DNA from: Terana coerulea
Taxonomy: Eukaryota > Basidiomycota > Agaricomycetes > Polyporales > Phanerochaetaceae
Direction of reading: 5' to 3'
Length of the DNA stretch: 54,461 bases
NCBI GenBank assembly: GCA_024811115.1
Contig: JAKOGH010000516.1
Coordinates: forward strand, 1 to 54,461
Positions 53,479 through 54,461 of this stretch are shown here, one piece after another; positions within the stretch are counted from its first letter, which is position 1, and each line of letters opens with the position of its first letter. The notes beneath the pieces were generated by a model that had not been told where the DNA came from, ran no database searches, and was given only the letters and a program-made list of their open reading frames with translations. A program made the position numbers and the translations under genes.

Positions 53479-54461
53479 AAGTAGTGGCAGCTTGTGTCAT
53501 AAAGAATCATCAATGTGGCCCTGCCTTTGCAAGGGTTTTGTCCATCTAAGCACAGGATTTTGAGATAACTGGCGCCTTAAAACTACTCGAACCAAGGTGT
53601 AACTCTATTGCACATTTTCATACACATTTCTTATATATTCCCTTTCGGACTCCTAGCGATACACACACAGACCATTAGCGTACACACTCGAACTGTAGTT
53701 ACTTTTCTCTCTTCTATATATAGAAGAACTGCCACTTTTAGCAATGCCCTCTAAACACTCAACCTTCTTATGCCCATTCATATATATATCTCCCTCTCTT
53801 CTGTAGACAGATCCCCAGTCTTTTTTTCCATCTAGTATGCAGGTATGCTTTGTTGTTCTGTAGCTACTCTCACATGCACTCACCTGGTCTTTCCTTCTGT
53901 CTACACAGTTTGTTTCTGTTCCCCTGTTGGTTTCAGTGTTTTTTGCCACTGCACACAGCAGGCTTCCACTTTTTTTGAATATTTAAACAAACATATTTTT
54001 GAATTATTTAACAGCAATAACTTATCTCACTGCCACCACCACTATACCAAATTACACATTTCGTTATGCAGTGATCTCTGCTACTGCTACTTCTGTTCGC
54101 TACTGTTTTGACTTTGAAATAGCTGCCCATGACTCATTCGGCTAATCATCTTGTTTTGAAAACCACCCTACCATACCCCAAACTGTCACTAAACGAAACC
54201 GCCACTGACCGTTGCACCTATCAATAACACCAATATACTGTTGACCCCTGTTGGTTCGTAAATCAGAGTTCATTAAGGAGGATAGAGTTGGAAGACATGA
54301 ACTAGGATTTTACAAGATGCTGCACCTATTCCTTAATTGAGCACATGCTCTATTGCATCGTTTCCCTGCATTTCCCACTTTCGTCATTGTTATCTTTACT
54401 TCCTCTGACAATATGCCAAAATATACACTGAATATATCGTGACAACAACAACTTCAATCTC
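53479..54461. other. Pyrimidine-rich sequence, no assignable gene
   Basis: The plus strand is rich in C and T runs (53,640-54,130). The 98-codon minus ORF at 53,653-53,949 has internally similar YRRE-containing pieces that follow from this low complexity, with no known domain. The 88-codon plus ORF at 53,845-54,111 is a shadow. Pyrimidine-rich stretches often precede fungal transcription starts, so a gene could begin beyond the window. Confidence 0.35.

Noticed and set aside
53653..53949. 98-codon ORF as a repeat-containing protein gene
   Set aside because: Its repeats follow from pyrimidine-rich low-complexity DNA. No domain, no start context.

Overview
The window is a gene-poor, AT-rich, transposon-filled stretch of a fungal nuclear genome. 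I infer a basidiomycete, most likely an Agaricomycete. The evidence is a Ty3/gypsy chromovirus with a chromodomain, Helitron fragments of the fungal DUF6570/Pif1 type, the C-terminus of a KDZ-type transposase, and a Tc1/pogo-like DDE transposase of a kind common in Agaricomycetes. I found no intact host gene, rRNA gene, canonical tRNA gene or CRISPR array. Almost every coding remnant carries in-frame stops and transition mutations (C to T, G to A) that look like RIP or methyl-cytosine decay. Species and all names of non-coding repeat families (LTR-A, C, D; elements E, F; S640) are my own labels.

Layout. 1-5.2 kb: a partial LTR, three copies of a second solo LTR (each with an exact 5-bp target duplication) and a decayed ORF. 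5.28-5.74 kb: a small GC-rich patch with an exon-like piece and a short secreted-like ORF. 5,791-14,247: a near complete but decayed LTR retrotransposon on the minus strand, in the order 5' LTR, self-complementary primer site, Gag, CCHC knuckle, protease remnant, RT, RNase H, integrase, chromodomain, dUTPase, polypurine tract, 3' LTR. A related solo LTR interrupts its RT, and an unrelated solo LTR interrupts its 3' LTR. 14.2-25 kb: AT-rich repeats, palindromic Tc1-like MITEs, a Helitron N-terminal fragment and a decayed ORF. 25.07-31.75 kb: a GC-richer island bounded by GTTRTAAC motifs, holding a KDZ transposase C-terminus, other decayed coding pieces and a 532-bp inverted-repeat element with telomere-like motifs.

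31.8-35.6 kb: a Helitron N-terminus split by a tandem array with a ~640-bp unit. 35.95-38.4 kb: a dead DDE transposase, then a solo LTR (38.45-38.99 kb). 40.0-45.08 kb: a decayed Helitron Rep/helicase gene interrupted by a palindromic MITE whose TA duplication can be read directly, with a second such MITE abutting its 5' side. 46.77-48.34 kb: a foldback with ~725-bp arms. 48.36-49.33 kb: a TA-flanked MITE inside the remains of another. 50.6-52.2 kb: a second tandem array, interrupted by a GGTTCAA-rich insertion. 52.97-53.48 kb: a truncated LTR, followed by pyrimidine-rich sequence to the end.

The most informative reconstruction is the retrotransposon. Its primer binding site is complementary to exactly 11 nt at the predicted 5' end of its own transcript, the arrangement known for self-priming Tf1/sushi elements, and it carries a dUTPase-like domain after the chromodomain.
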